64,000 nucleotides of DNA from Saccharopolyspora hirsuta (GTDB lineage: Bacteria > Actinomycetota > Actinomycetes > Mycobacteriales > Pseudonocardiaceae). The position numbers were made by a program, and so were the translations under genes. The notes under the pieces are model-generated. The model searched no databases. It was not told the DNA's origin and saw only the letters and a program-made list of their open reading frames with translations. Each line of letters opens with the position of its first letter. The first letter of the stretch is position 1. This document shows positions 1 to 8,908 of the stretch, in pieces. The stretch is taken from contig NZ_VWPH01000004.1 in the NCBI RefSeq assembly GCF_008630535.1, positions 434,001 through 498,000 on the forward strand, given 5' to 3'.

Positions 1-1
1 G

Positions 2-466
2 CTGCGCATCGCGGCCACCAAGCTCATCGCCAAGCCGCACTGGACGATCCAGCGGCTGGTGAACCGGCTCGCCGAACCGCGGACCCGGCTGGACCACTTC
101 GAGCACGGCGAGCAGCGGCTGCGCAGCCGGCTGCAGGCCAGCTACCAGCGGCTGAGCCCCGAGGTGGCGCGGATGTTCCGGCTGCTGGGCCGGTTGAACA
201 CCACCGAGTTCGGCCTGCACGACGCGTGCACCCTCCTGCGACTGGACCCGAACGAGGCGGAGCGCCTCATCGAAAACCTGGTGGACGTGCACCTGCTGGA
301 CGGCGTCCCCGGGCCGGACACCGAGGACGTCCGCTACCGGTTCCAGCCGCTGCTGCGCACGTTCGCGGCGGAGCTGGACCACAACGAGGTGCGGGCGGCC
401 GAGACCGCCCGAGCCCCCCGCCTGGTGGGCAGATCCGCCAAGGCGGAGCTCAGGTTCGCGACCTGA
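2..466 (+). CDS. AfsR/SARP-type regulator, C-terminal part (5' end outside window)
   Basis: The reading frame is open from base 2, so this is the 3' end of a longer gene. The 154 visible residues start with LRIAATKLIAKPHWTI and continue into a helical region (RLSPEVARMFRLLGRL) typical of the segment after the NB-ARC ATPase domain in AfsR/DnrI-like regulators, which control secondary metabolism or stress genes. The last residues are a short basic tail. DNA-binding and Walker motifs would lie upstream and are not visible. The gene converges with the carbamoyltransferase gene and their ends overlap by 17 bp. The class is fairly clear; the target genes cannot be inferred. Confidence 0.7.
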   Translation: MRIAATKLIAKPHWTIQRLVNRLAEPRTRLDHFEHGEQRLRSRLQASYQRLSPEVARMFRLLGRLNTTEFGLHDACTLLRLDPNEAERLIENLVDVHLLDGVPGPDTEDVRYRFQPLLRTFAAELDHNEVRAAETARAPRLVGRSAKAELRFAT

Positions 467-1403
467 GCGCCCACTCCAGCACCGCCATGGCGCCGTGCAT
501 CTTGTTCTCAGCCTGGTCGAAGGCGATCGACCGCGGTCCGTCGAGCACGGCCGCGGTCGTCTCCTCGCCGCGGTGCGCGGGCAGGTCGTGCATGAACCGC
601 GCCTCCGGGTACCGGTCGAGCAGCTGCTCGTCGACCTGGAACGGCTGGAACACCGCGCGCCAGTCCGGGTCGGCCTTGGTGGTGCCGGTGGTCTGCCACC
701 GCGTGGTGTAGACGACGTCGACGTCGGCGGGCAGCTCGGCCATGTCGTGGGTCTCCCGCAGCACCGAACCGGATTCCGCCGCGTACTCCTCGGCCTGCGC
801 CCGGACGTGCGCTTCCAGCCCGTAGCCCGGCGGGGTCCGCAGGTGCAGCTCGGTGCCCTCGAAGCGGGGCAGCGACAGCGCGAGCGCCGCAGCGGTGCTG
901 TTGCCCTCGCCGACGTAGAGCACCCGGGCCCCGTCGACGCCGCCCACGTGCTGCTGGATCGTGATGAGGTCGGTGAGCGCTTGCGTGGGGTGCTCGTGGG
1001 CGCTCATCGCGTTGATGACCGACATCCCCGGCGGCGCGGCGAGCGCCCGGAGCTCCTCGGTGCTCCCGGCGGTGCGGCAGACGAGCCCGTCGAGCATCCG
1101 GGACAGCACCTGCGCGGTGTCCTCGACCGTCTCACCGGTGTTGAGCTGCAGGTCGTCCGGCCCGTAGGCGATGATGCGCGCGCCGAGCCGCAGCGCCGCG
1201 GCGGAGAACGCGGTCCGCGTCCGGGTGGAGGTCTTGCGGAAGTAGATGCCGATGACGGCCCCGGCCAGCGGCTCCCCGGCGCGCTCCCCGCGAGCGAACG
1301 CTACCCCGTTGCGCACGATCTCCCGGATCTGGACCAGGTCCAGGTCCGCCAGCGAGATGAGATCACCGCGCTGGGCGACGCGGACCGAACTAGGCGCTGC
1401 CAT
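450..1403 (-). CDS. Ornithine-carbamoyltransferase-family protein with altered active site
   Basis: This is a 317-residue aspartate/ornithine carbamoyltransferase-fold protein, the usual OTC length. The carbamoyl-phosphate motif STRT (in FRKTSTRTRTAF) and the HPTQALTDL motif are intact. Two amino-acid-side motifs are not canonical: the HCLP loop reads MHDLPAHRGEE, placing Asp273 where OTC has its reactive Cys, and the SMG loop is replaced by RWQTTGTTK. The second substrate is therefore probably not plain ornithine, or the enzyme is tuned differently. ATG at 1403 was chosen because family homology starts there; the open frame runs further upstream only as a shadow of the oxidase gene. It is last in a five-gene minus-strand cluster, 97 bp after the oxidase. 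Family sure, substrate unknown. Confidence 0.85.
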   Translation of the reverse strand: MAAPSSVRVAQRGDLISLADLDLVQIREIVRNGVAFARGERAGEPLAGAVIGIYFRKTSTRTRTAFSAAALRLGARIIAYGPDDLQLNTGETVEDTAQVLSRMLDGLVCRTAGSTEELRALAAPPGMSVINAMSAHEHPTQALTDLITIQQHVGGVDGARVLYVGEGNSTAAALALSLPRFEGTELHLRTPPGYGLEAHVRAQAEEYAAESGSVLRETHDMAELPADVDVVYTTRWQTTGTTKADPDWRAVFQPFQVDEQLLDRYPEARFMHDLPAHRGEETTAAVLDGPRSIAFDQAENKMHGAMAVLEWALRSRT

Positions 1404-1500
1404 GACACCCTCCACGAACGACGACGAGCAACCGCGTTCCCGCGCGGCCCGTGCAGCCTGGCAGCCCGCGTTATCCCCCCCATATCGCTTGGGGCTCCGC

Positions 1501-2682
1501 TCATCCGGATACGCGGAACTCCGCGGGGACGGCAGCGGGGTCGGCCGCGCTGGCCAGGTCGGCGGCGAGGACGCCGACCAGCGGCGCGAACTTCGCCCCG
1601 TGCCCGGAGCAGGGCGAGACCACGGTGATCCCGTCCGCGCGGTCGAGGACGAAGTTCTCGTCGGGGGTGCTGGTGAACAGGCAGGTGGTCTCGGCGTACG
1701 GGTCCGGTTCCAGACCGGGCACGTTGTCCTGCACGCAGGAGGTGACCCGCCGGCGGTTGGCCGGGTCGACGAGCTGGTCCTGGTGCGCGGCCGACGGCAG
1801 CACCTTGCCGCCGTTGAACTCGGCGACCTTCTGGCCGCGGAAGTCGGCGTCCTCCCCGCCGGGCAGGCCGTAGACCTGGATGTGCTCGTCCTTGAAGATG
1901 AAGCTCGGCCACGCCGCGGCTGATCCACCGGTGCGGTACGGGAAGTGGTAGGCCTGCTCCTGCCGGACGATCAAGGGCGGCATCGCCGACCGGAACCCCG
2001 CCGGGAGCGCCAGCTCGCCCAGCAGATCGGGCAACCAGCCGCCAGCGCACACCACGACGCGTTCCGCCTCCACGACGGCACCGCTGGCCGAGACCAGCCG
2101 GTAGCCGGAGCGCTCCCGCGCGGCCGAAGCCACCTGCCAGCCCGTCTCCAGCCGCGCCCCGTGCCCGGCGGCGAGGCCGACCATCGCTTCCACGGCGGCT
2201 TGGGCGTGGATGACACCGGCCCCCGGGTGCCACAGGACGGGGGTGTCGAAGCGGAACCCCGGCCAGCGCTCGGTGGCCCGCCCGGCGCTCAGCAGCTCGT
2301 GCTCGACGCCGAGGTCGTCGAGGACGCGGGCCATGTGCTCGGGCTGGTGCTGCGCACCGAAGTCGAGCGCACCGGTCGGAGTGATGAGCTCCCTGCCCGC
2401 GCTCCGCTCGACCTCGTCCCACAGCGGCCGCGCCCGCACCATCATCCGGGCGTAGAGGTGATCGGCGTAGGCGTAGCGGAGGATGCGCGCCGATCCGTGC
2501 GAACTGCCGCCCCGGTGGGCTGGCGTCGCCTGTTCGAGCAGGACCACCTCGTGGCCCCGCGAGGCCAGCTGCCACGCGGTGGCCGAACCGGCCAGACCGG
2601 CACCGATGACGGCGTACTGCGACGTGAGCGGGGGCAAGGCACGGCTCCAGGAGTTCGAAGTGGGCTGGACGGCGACCATCAT
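1501..2682 (-). CDS. Monomeric sarcosine oxidase / N-methyl amino acid oxidase family flavoenzyme
   Basis: A 393-residue DAO-family FAD oxidoreductase. The N-terminal dinucleotide fold (YAVIGAGLAGSATAWQLA) is followed by the family motif GSSHGSARI. Near the C-terminus lie CLFTSTPDENFVLDR and the Gly-rich SGHGAKFAP. Cys334 in the CLFTSTPDE segment matches the cysteine that binds FAD covalently in monomeric sarcosine oxidase and N-methyltryptophan oxidase. Such enzymes oxidise N-methyl or secondary amino acids to imines with release of H2O2. The gene starts 9 bp after the GltS-type symporter stop, so it is probably co-transcribed with it. Alternative start: the adjacent Met codon. The substrate cannot be assigned. 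Confidence 0.88.
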   Translation of the reverse strand: MMVAVQPTSNSWSRALPPLTSQYAVIGAGLAGSATAWQLASRGHEVVLLEQATPAHRGGSSHGSARILRYAYADHLYARMMVRARPLWDEVERSAGRELITPTGALDFGAQHQPEHMARVLDDLGVEHELLSAGRATERWPGFRFDTPVLWHPGAGVIHAQAAVEAMVGLAAGHGARLETGWQVASAARERSGYRLVSASGAVVEAERVVVCAGGWLPDLLGELALPAGFRSAMPPLIVRQEQAYHFPYRTGGSAAAWPSFIFKDEHIQVYGLPGGEDADFRGQKVAEFNGGKVLPSAAHQDQLVDPANRRRVTSCVQDNVPGLEPDPYAETTCLFTSTPDENFVLDRADGITVVSPCSGHGAKFAPLVGVLAADLASAADPAAVPAEFRVSG

Positions 2683-2691
2683 CCACTGCGG

Positions 2692-4050
2692 TCAGCCGGT
2701 CGGTTCCGCCGTCCGGCTCTCGGTGCGGGTCGGCCGCCGGACGAGCAGGAACGGCACGGCCAGCGCCAGGACCGCGATGCCGCCCCAGATCCCGGCGATC
2801 GCCCAGCCCGCACCCGCGAGCGCGAGCACCGGGGTGAAGGTCACCGCGGTCACCTCCACCGGCAGCAGCGGCAGGTAGGCGATGGCGAAGTCCTCCAAGG
2901 TCCGGGACCGCAGCCGGGGGTCGATGATGCGCAGCAGCGCCAGCCCCGTGGAGACCGACCCGGTTGCCCAGCCCCAGGTGAAGATCTGCTTCTCGAACCA
3001 GGCGTCGCCGAGCATCCGCGGCGCGACCACGATGCCGAGCAGCAGGCACAGCGCCAGCCCGACCGCGAACAGCACCAGCAGCGGCAGCCAGTGACCGGCC
3101 ACGAAGCTCGGCACGATCGAGGCGATGCCGCACACCACGAGCACGTCGGTGGCGCTGCCCGAGATCGACTTGAGCGACTCGGGGTCGACGAACCGGCGCG
3201 TCCGGGTCGCCGACAGCAGCCCGCGCAGGACCAGGCCCACCACGAAGGCGATGGAGAACAGCGGGAACGACACCGCCGGGAACACCTCGCCGAGCAGCGT
3301 GTTCACCCCGTAGGCCGCGGCGGAGATCATCAGCACGATCGCGGCCTGGAATCCCAGCGACTCGATCGAGCCGCTGGAGAAGGTGTGCGTGCCGATCACC
3401 GGCCGCTCGTCGTCCGCGCGGAGCACCCCCGTGCGGAGGTGCTCCGGCAGCGCGCTGAGCCCGTCGAACTCCTTGGCATGTCCGCGCTTCGCGCCGATCT
3501 TGGCCTGGATGATGCCGCCGACGATGCCGACCAGCAGCCCGACGGTGGCGGAGGTGAAGGCCAGCGACTGCGCTTCGGTCCAGCCCCCGTCCCCGAAGAC
3601 CGCGCCCATCGCCGCCGCCGAGCCGAAACCGCCCGCCCACCCGGCGAACAGCAGCAGCCCGAACCCGTCGTGCGTGCCGAACAGCGGGCCCAGCACCAGC
3701 AACCCGAGCACGACGCCGACCACGACCTGGGCCGCGTAGAACAGGACGCCGTAGCTGGCGAACCCGGCCACCGAGCGGCCGAGCCGCCGCAGGTCCACGT
3801 CGTCGGTCAGCGACAGGCACGCGAACACCACCACGATGAGCACCGACGAGTACGCACCGAGCTGGTCGGAGAAGGGCAGCAGGCCGAGCCCCTCGGGACC
3901 GAGCGCGAGGCCGAGCACCCCGGCGAGCACGCTGGCCGGGACCATCAAGGTCTGGAGCGGTCGGACGGTCGCGCGCAGGACGGCGCCGATCACGAGGAGC
4001 AGGCCGATCAAGCCGGCGTCGACGAGCAGCGACCAGGCTGAGTAATCCAC
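2692..4050 (-). CDS. Sodium/glutamate symporter family (GltS/ESS) transporter
   Basis: A 452-residue polytopic membrane protein with about eleven hydrophobic segments and Gly-rich re-entrant-like stretches (FAGWAGGFGSAAAMGAVFGDGG near residue 135 and WGWATGSVSTG in the second half), the layout of Na+/glutamate symporters, which have an inverted repeat. It probably imports an acidic or related amino acid for the flanking oxidases. The GTG at 4050 is preferred to a longer frame because an AGGAG lies just upstream at about 4055-4059 and the added N-terminus would not be membrane-like. That ribosome site sits in the 3' end of the LysR gene, 7 bp away, suggesting coupling. Family clear, substrate inferred. 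Confidence 0.85.
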   Translation of the reverse strand: MDYSAWSLLVDAGLIGLLLVIGAVLRATVRPLQTLMVPASVLAGVLGLALGPEGLGLLPFSDQLGAYSSVLIVVVFACLSLTDDVDLRRLGRSVAGFASYGVLFYAAQVVVGVVLGLLVLGPLFGTHDGFGLLLFAGWAGGFGSAAAMGAVFGDGGWTEAQSLAFTSATVGLLVGIVGGIIQAKIGAKRGHAKEFDGLSALPEHLRTGVLRADDERPVIGTHTFSSGSIESLGFQAAIVLMISAAAYGVNTLLGEVFPAVSFPLFSIAFVVGLVLRGLLSATRTRRFVDPESLKSISGSATDVLVVCGIASIVPSFVAGHWLPLLVLFAVGLALCLLLGIVVAPRMLGDAWFEKQIFTWGWATGSVSTGLALLRIIDPRLRSRTLEDFAIAYLPLLPVEVTAVTFTPVLALAGAGWAIAGIWGGIAVLALAVPFLLVRRPTRTESRTAEPTG

Positions 4051-4057
4051 GGGACTC

Positions 4058-4948
4058 CTACGGTGTTGGTGGGGATGCGAAACCGAGCGATCGCTGGGCG
4101 GACCGGAAGGCGCGCTCGACGACGGGCAGCAGCCCGAGCGGGTCACCGCTGGCGACCCGCGCGCGCAGCGGCGACCGGGCGGTGGTGCCGGGCAGCGGCA
4201 GGAACCGCACGCCCGGCCAGGGCGTGAGGCCGGTGATCTCGGAGACGATCGCCACGCCGTGCCCGGCCGAGACCAGGCCCAGCATCGCCTGCTCGCTCTG
4301 CACGTGGGCCACCGGCTCGGCGGAGAACCCGGCTTCGGCGCAGGCCGCGGCGATCGCGTCGAAGGCGACCGGGGCGCGGTCCCGGCCGAACAGCACGATC
4401 CGCTCGGTGGCGACGGAGCGCAGCGAGGCGGTGTCCGAGGCGGCCAGCGGGTGGTCCAGCGGCACCGCGAGCAGCAGCCGTTCGTCGGCCAGCACGACGT
4501 GGTCCGGGGAGTCGTCCGCCCACTCCCGGAGGATGGCCAGGTCGATGCGCCCGGCGGCCAGCGCGTGCCGCTGCTCGGAGCTGCCGAGGTCGACCACCAC
4601 GGGGTCCCAGTCCGCCAGTTCCGGCAGCAGCGCCGGGAGCAGGGCGGGGAACGCGGAGGTGACCGCGGCGATGCGCACCGGGGCGCGGCCGGACTCCCCG
4701 CGCACCAGGGTCTTGGTCTCCGCCGCCCTGCGGAGCAGGAAGATCGCCTCCGGGTAGAGGACGTCAGCGGCGGAGGTCGGCCACACCGAGCGGCTGGTCC
4801 GCTCGAACAGCCGCACCCCGAGCTCGTGCTCGAGGTTGGCGATCGCCTGGCTCACCGGCGGTTGCGCGGTGTGCAGGCGGCGCGCCGCAGCGGTGAAGCT
4901 GCGTTCCTCGTACACGGCCACGAAGTGGCGCAACAGCCGGAGTTCCAC
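4058..4948 (-). CDS. LysR-family transcriptional regulator
   Basis: A 296-residue LysR regulator. The N-terminal winged helix-turn-helix spans residues 1-60 (ELRLLRHFVAVYEERSFTAA, then QPPVSQAIANLEHELG), followed by a periplasmic-binding-protein-like effector domain from about residue 90. It starts at GTG 4948, one base after the TGA of the upstream oxidase, and ends 7 bp before the symporter. It therefore lies inside, and in the same direction as, the operon it presumably controls; LysR genes are more often divergent from their targets. The effector is probably the amino acid handled by the flanking oxidases and symporter (inference). Confidence 0.9.
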   Translation of the reverse strand: MELRLLRHFVAVYEERSFTAAARRLHTAQPPVSQAIANLEHELGVRLFERTSRSVWPTSAADVLYPEAIFLLRRAAETKTLVRGESGRAPVRIAAVTSAFPALLPALLPELADWDPVVVDLGSSEQRHALAAGRIDLAILREWADDSPDHVVLADERLLLAVPLDHPLAASDTASLRSVATERIVLFGRDRAPVAFDAIAAACAEAGFSAEPVAHVQSEQAMLGLVSAGHGVAIVSEITGLTPWPGVRFLPLPGTTARSPLRARVASGDPLGLLPVVERAFRSAQRSLGFASPPTP

Positions 4949-4949
4949 A

Positions 4950-6074
4950 TCAGCCCCCGAACCGGTCCGGGGAGAACCGCGAGATGTCGTGCTGCTGCGG
5001 CAGCCCGAGGGCCGAGCGCGCCGCGATCTCGCCGAACGCGGGCGCGAGCTTGAACCCGTGACCGGACAACCCCGCGACGACCACCACCCCGGGCCGGACC
5101 GTCCCGATGACCGCTCGCCGGTCCGGGGTGTAGGCGTCCATGTGGACCGAGTGCCGACTCGGGTGCGCGGGCAGGTCGGGAACCAGGTCGTGGACCTCGC
5201 CGCCGACCCCGGCCAGCGCGCTCGGCTCCAGGAACCGGACCAGCTGCGCGGGATCGGCGATCGAGCCCCAGGCGTCGGCCCAGCCCGCCTTCACCAGCGC
5301 CCCGTCCACGCTCGGGATGCCGAACAGGTGGACGTCCCCGAGGTCGCGGATGAACCCCGGGAAGACCTCCGGTGCGAACGCCGCCGGGTCCTCCGGCGCG
5401 AACCAGGTCAGCACCAGCGGCCGGATGTCGAGCACCTCCCGCAGCTCCGGCACCAGCTGCGCGGCCCACGCCCCGGCGGTGACGACGACGCTCTTGGCGG
5501 TGTGGCTGCCCCGCGCGGTCGAAACCCGCACACCGCCGGGGATCTCCTCGATCCCGGCGACCGGCGCGTTGTCGATCAGCTCGGCGCCAGCCTTCCGCGC
5601 TCGGCGCAACGCTTCCTGCACAGCGGACTCGGGCCTGAGCACGCCGCCGAGCCGGTCGAGAACACCGATTTCGTCGGTGATCGACCCGTGCTGCGGGAAC
5701 CGGCTCTTCAGCTCGGCGGCGTCCAGCACCTCGTGCGGGATCTCGTGCTCCTCCACCGAAGCGAGCACGTTGCGCATCGGTGCGATCGTCGGTGCCCCGA
5801 TCGACAGCACACCCGCGGGCAGGAACAGCGTCCGTCGGCCGCCCCGTTCGAGCTCCTGCCACAGCTCGCGGGCTCGGAGCAGCATCGGAACGTACTCGGG
5901 GCTCTCGTGGTACCCGGTGCGGAACAACCGGGACTCGCCCGCGTATCCCCCGGCGTCGTGCCCGAGCGCGTACTGCTCCACCCCGATGACCTGCGCCCCG
6001 TGCACTTCGGCGAGCTGCCAGCAGGCCATCGCCCCCGCGCTGCCGAGCCCCACCACGATCACGTCCGCATCCAT
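4950..6074 (-). CDS. N-methyltryptophan/sarcosine oxidase-like FAD enzyme lacking the flavin-linking Cys
   Basis: A 374-residue DAO-family oxidase with N-terminal FAD motif VIVVGLGSAGAMACWQLA, a family segment ending in GESRLFRTGYHES, and C-terminal GLSGHGFKLAPAFGE. It is a paralogue of the 1501-2682 oxidase. Where that enzyme has CLFTSTPD, this one has HMDAYTPD, so His311 replaces the cysteine expected to carry covalent FAD. FAD may be bound non-covalently, as in other DAO-family members, or the enzyme may be a dehydrogenase or imine reductase. It is first in the minus-strand operon, and its stop nearly touches the LysR GTG. A GGAGG occurs only about 30 nt upstream of the ATG at 6074, so the start is weakly supported by spacing. 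Confidence 0.85.
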   Translation of the reverse strand: MDADVIVVGLGSAGAMACWQLAEVHGAQVIGVEQYALGHDAGGYAGESRLFRTGYHESPEYVPMLLRARELWQELERGGRRTLFLPAGVLSIGAPTIAPMRNVLASVEEHEIPHEVLDAAELKSRFPQHGSITDEIGVLDRLGGVLRPESAVQEALRRARKAGAELIDNAPVAGIEEIPGGVRVSTARGSHTAKSVVVTAGAWAAQLVPELREVLDIRPLVLTWFAPEDPAAFAPEVFPGFIRDLGDVHLFGIPSVDGALVKAGWADAWGSIADPAQLVRFLEPSALAGVGGEVHDLVPDLPAHPSRHSVHMDAYTPDRRAVIGTVRPGVVVVAGLSGHGFKLAPAFGEIAARSALGLPQQHDISRFSPDRFGG

Positions 6075-6153
6075 GGACGGGGATTCTCAGCGCCCCGAAG
6101 ACCTCCTGCAATACCTCGTCGATATGAAAAGGCTGTAGAGCTATCCGCGGATC

Positions 6154-6771
6154 CTATGGATGGCCCCGACCAGGACCGCGCTGCCGGGTGGTGGTCGGAA
6201 GCGCGGGGCGGCGGCGGGCCTCGTAGGCCGCGATGTCCTCGGTGTGCTGGAGGGTCGTGCCGATGTCGTCGAGACCCGCCAGCAGGCGGTCGCGGACCTC
6301 CGCCGGGACGTCGAAGCGGCACTCCACACCGTCCGCCCGGACCGTTCTGGTCACCAGGTCGACCGTGACGGGGGCGGTCGGCTCGCGCTCGAGCAGCTCC
6401 CAGAGGCGCTCGACCACCGGCGCGGGGACCACGACCGGGAGCAGGCCGTTCTGGTGGGCGTTGCCGGTGAAGATGTCGCCGAAGCGGGGCGCGATGATCG
6501 CGCGGAAGCCGTGGTCGGTCAGCGCGTAGACCGCTCCTTCGCGGGACGAGCCGGTCCCGAAGTCGGTGCCCGCCACCAGGATCGTCGCCCGGTCGTAGGG
6601 CTGCCGGTTCAGCACGAACTCCGGGTCGTCGCGCCAGTCGGCGAACAGGTCCTGCCCGTGACCGGCCTTGGTCAGCCGGGTCAGGAAGCGGACCGGGATG
6701 ATCTGGTCGGTGTCCACGTTGCTCGCCCGCAGCGGGGCCGCTTGTCCGGTGTGGACGGTGAACTTCTCCAT
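6154..6771 (-). CDS. leuD: 3-isopropylmalate dehydratase small subunit
   Basis: A 205-residue aconitase swivel-domain protein of normal LeuD length. Family motifs are VDTDQIIPVRFL near the N-terminus, then GTDFGTGSSREGAVYAL and FGDIFTGNAHQNGLLP. With LeuC it isomerises 2-isopropylmalate to 3-isopropylmalate in leucine synthesis in the cytoplasm. The start codon (6769-6771) overlaps the LeuC stop in a TGATG arrangement, so the two subunits are translationally coupled. This overlap rules out the much longer open frame. The C-terminal basic tail (ending RQRGPGRGHP) is slightly extended compared with the swivel fold. Confidence 0.95.
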   Translation of the reverse strand: MEKFTVHTGQAAPLRASNVDTDQIIPVRFLTRLTKAGHGQDLFADWRDDPEFVLNRQPYDRATILVAGTDFGTGSSREGAVYALTDHGFRAIIAPRFGDIFTGNAHQNGLLPVVVPAPVVERLWELLEREPTAPVTVDLVTRTVRADGVECRFDVPAEVRDRLLAGLDDIGTTLQHTEDIAAYEARRRPALPTTTRQRGPGRGHP

Positions 6772-8171
6772 CAGGCCTCCAGATCCGCTGGAGCGGCGAG
6801 GTGACCGGCCACCGCGCTGGCAGCGGCCACAGCCGGTGAGACGACGTGGGTGCGGGCACCTTTTCCTTGGCGCCCCTCGAAGTTTCGGTTGTTGGTGGAG
6901 GCAGCGCGCTGCCCCGGGCGCAGCCGGTCCTCGTTCACCGCGGCGCACAGGGAGCACCCGCTGGTGCGCAGCTGCACGCCAGCGGCGGCGAAGACCTCGG
7001 CGAGCCCCTCGTCCACCGCCTGTTGGCGGACGGTGTCGGACCCGGGGACGAGGTAGACCTCCACACCGGGCGCGACGGTGCGCCCGCGCAAGACTTCGGC
7101 GGCAGCGCGCATGTCCTCGATGCGCCCGTTCGTGCAGGAGCCGATGAACACCGCGTCGATCGCGATGTCGCGCATCGGGGTGCCCGGCTCCAGGTCCATG
7201 TAGGCGAGCGCTCGCTCGGCCGCGGCGCGCTCCTCGGGGTCGGCGAACGACGACGGGTGCGGCACCGCGGAGTCCAGCGGAACCCCCTGCCCGGGATTGG
7301 TGCCCCACGTCGCGAACGGGCTGATCCGGTCCCCGTCCAGCACGACCTCCCGGTCGAAGACCGCGTCGTCGTCGGAGCGCAGGCCGCGCCAGTGCTCCTC
7401 CTCGACCTCCCACGTCCGGCCGCTCGGCGCGTGCGGTCGGCCGCGCAGGTAGGCCAGGGTCGTGTCGTCCGGTGCGATCATGCCCGCCCGCGAACCGGCC
7501 TCCACGGTCATGTTGCACACCGTCATCCGGGCTTCCATCGACAGCGCCTCGATCGCCGGGCCCCGGTACTCGACGATGTGCCCCTGCCCGCCCGCGGTGC
7601 CGATCTGCGCGATCAGCGCGAGGATCAGGTCCTTGCCGGTCACGCCGTCGGCGAGCCGCCCGGTCACGGTGACCCGCATGTCCTTCGGCCGGGTCATCGG
7701 CAGCGTCTGGGTGGCCAGCACGTGCTCGACCTGCGAGGTGCCGATGCCGAAGGCCAGGGCGCCGAACGCACCCATGGTGGTGGTGTGGGAGTCGCAGCAG
7801 ACGACGGTCATGCCCGGGTGCACCAGCCCGAGCTCCGGCCCGATGACGTGGGCGATGCCCCGCTCGCGATCGCCCCGCCGGTACACCTCGATGCCGAACT
7901 CGGCGCAGTTCTCGGCCAGCAGCGCGGCCTGGCGGCGCATCGCGGGTTCCTCGATCCGCTTGAACAGGTCGCCGGTGGGGACCAGGTGGTCCTCGGTGCC
8001 GAGCGTGAGGTCGGGGCGGCGCACCCGGCGACCGGCGGCCCGCAGCCCGTCGAACGCGATCGGCGTGTTGACCTCGTGCAGCAGGTGGAGGTCGACGTAG
8101 AGCAGGTCCTCCTCCCCCGCCGTGCGGACGACGTGGGCGTCCCAGACCTTCCCGGCGAGGGTCCGTGCCAT
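6771..8171 (-). CDS. leuC: 3-isopropylmalate dehydratase large subunit
   Basis: A 466-residue aconitase-family subunit, the usual LeuC length. The three [4Fe-4S] ligands are Cys346 ([11 protein letters not shown]), Cys406 and Cys409 ([12 protein letters not shown]). [21 protein letters not shown] near residue 130 is the conserved family block. It catalyses the dehydration-hydration step of leucine synthesis with LeuD. The ATG at 8171 is preferred because an AAGGAGGG lies at about 8176-8183; a longer upstream frame lacks support. The operon is leuC-leuD with overlapping stop and start. It is divergent from an Lrp/AsnC gene, so the 250-bp spacer probably holds both promoters. Confidence 0.96.
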   Translation of the reverse strand: MARTLAGKVWDAHVVRTAGEEDLLYVDLHLLHEVNTPIAFDGLRAAGRRVRRPDLTLGTEDHLVPTGDLFKRIEEPAMRRQAALLAENCAEFGIEVYRRGDRERGIAHVIGPELGLVHPGMTVVCCDSHTTTMGAFGALAFGIGTSQVEHVLATQTLPMTRPKDMRVTVTGRLADGVTGKDLILALIAQIGTAGGQGHIVEYRGPAIEALSMEARMTVCNMTVEAGSRAGMIAPDDTTLAYLRGRPHAPSGRTWEVEEEHWRGLRSDDDAVFDREVVLDGDRISPFATWGTNPGQGVPLDSAVPHPSSFADPEERAAAERALAYMDLEPGTPMRDIAIDAVFIGSCTNGRIEDMRAAAEVLRGRTVAPGVEVYLVPGSDTVRQQAVDEGLAEVFAAAGVQLRTSGCSLCAAVNEDRLRPGQRAASTNNRNFEGRQGKGARTHVVSPAVAAASAVAGHLAAPADLEA

Positions 8172-8419
8172 CGCGCCCTCCTTCAGCCGTGTTCTGCGTG
8201 ACCGGTCGGTCGTGAACAGGGTGGACATCGCGTACCGCTGGGTCAACTGAACGCGTGATTTTTGAGCACCTGGTACAGCACGAAGTCTGCTTGGCCGACC
8301 ATCGTGGACATCTGGTCATGACTTCCGAGCCCGCTCGGATCTCCTGCTGGGCCAACGGCCCTCCGAGATGGAGAATGTGCGGACCACCGGCCACCACGAC
8401 CCGGCACCGGGAGCACCGC

Positions 8420-8902
8420 ATGCAACCAGCGCTCGAACCGCTCGACACCGCAGTCCTCCAGCTGATCGCCGAGGAACCCCGGGCAGGCGTGCGCGAGTAC
8501 GCGCGACGGCTCGGGGTCGCGCGCGCGACGGTGCAGGCCCGGGTCGACAAGTTGCAGCGGCTCGGGGTGCTGATCAGCTGGCGGCCCCAGTTCGACCCGG
8601 CGGCGATGGGCTACGCGGGGCTGGCCTACGTGCGGCTGCAGCTCGCGCAGGGCAAGCTCGAGCAGACCCTCGCCGGGCTCAGCCGCATCCCGGAGGTCAT
8701 CGAGGCGAACGCGGTCGCCGGTGACGCGGACCTGCTGTGCCGCGTGGTCGCGAAGGACAACGCCGGGCTGGAGGACGTGCTGCAGCAGATCATCGCGGTC
8801 GACGGCGTGGAGCGGACCTCGACGGAGGTCGTGCTCAGCCGCCGCCTGATGCCGCGCATCTCGCCGCTGATCAGGAAGATGCACGACGAGCTGCGCGGCT
8901 GA
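8420..8902 (+). CDS. Lrp/AsnC-family transcriptional regulator
   Basis: A 160-residue leucine-responsive-type regulator. The AsnC winged HTH is at residues 5-60 (LDTAVLQLIAEEPRAGVREY, ARRLGVARATVQARVDKL), followed by the RAM/AsnC ligand domain with GDADLLCRVVAKDN. It is divergent from leuCD, and its placement suggests leucine-dependent control of that operon. Actinobacterial leuCD genes more often sit beside an IclR-type regulator, so the Lrp neighbour is notable. The ATG at 8420 is chosen because the upstream part of the frame carries no AsnC homology. It ends 6 bp from the convergent GntP gene. Confidence 0.9.
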   Translation: MQPALEPLDTAVLQLIAEEPRAGVREYARRLGVARATVQARVDKLQRLGVLISWRPQFDPAAMGYAGLAYVRLQLAQGKLEQTLAGLSRIPEVIEANAVAGDADLLCRVVAKDNAGLEDVLQQIIAVDGVERTSTEVVLSRRLMPRISPLIRKMHDELRG

Positions 8903-8908
8903 TCCCGG

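Noticed and set aside
8172-8419. A leucine leader peptide or attenuator before leuC
   Set aside because: No short frame with a run of Leu codons followed by a terminator hairpin was found in this spacer.
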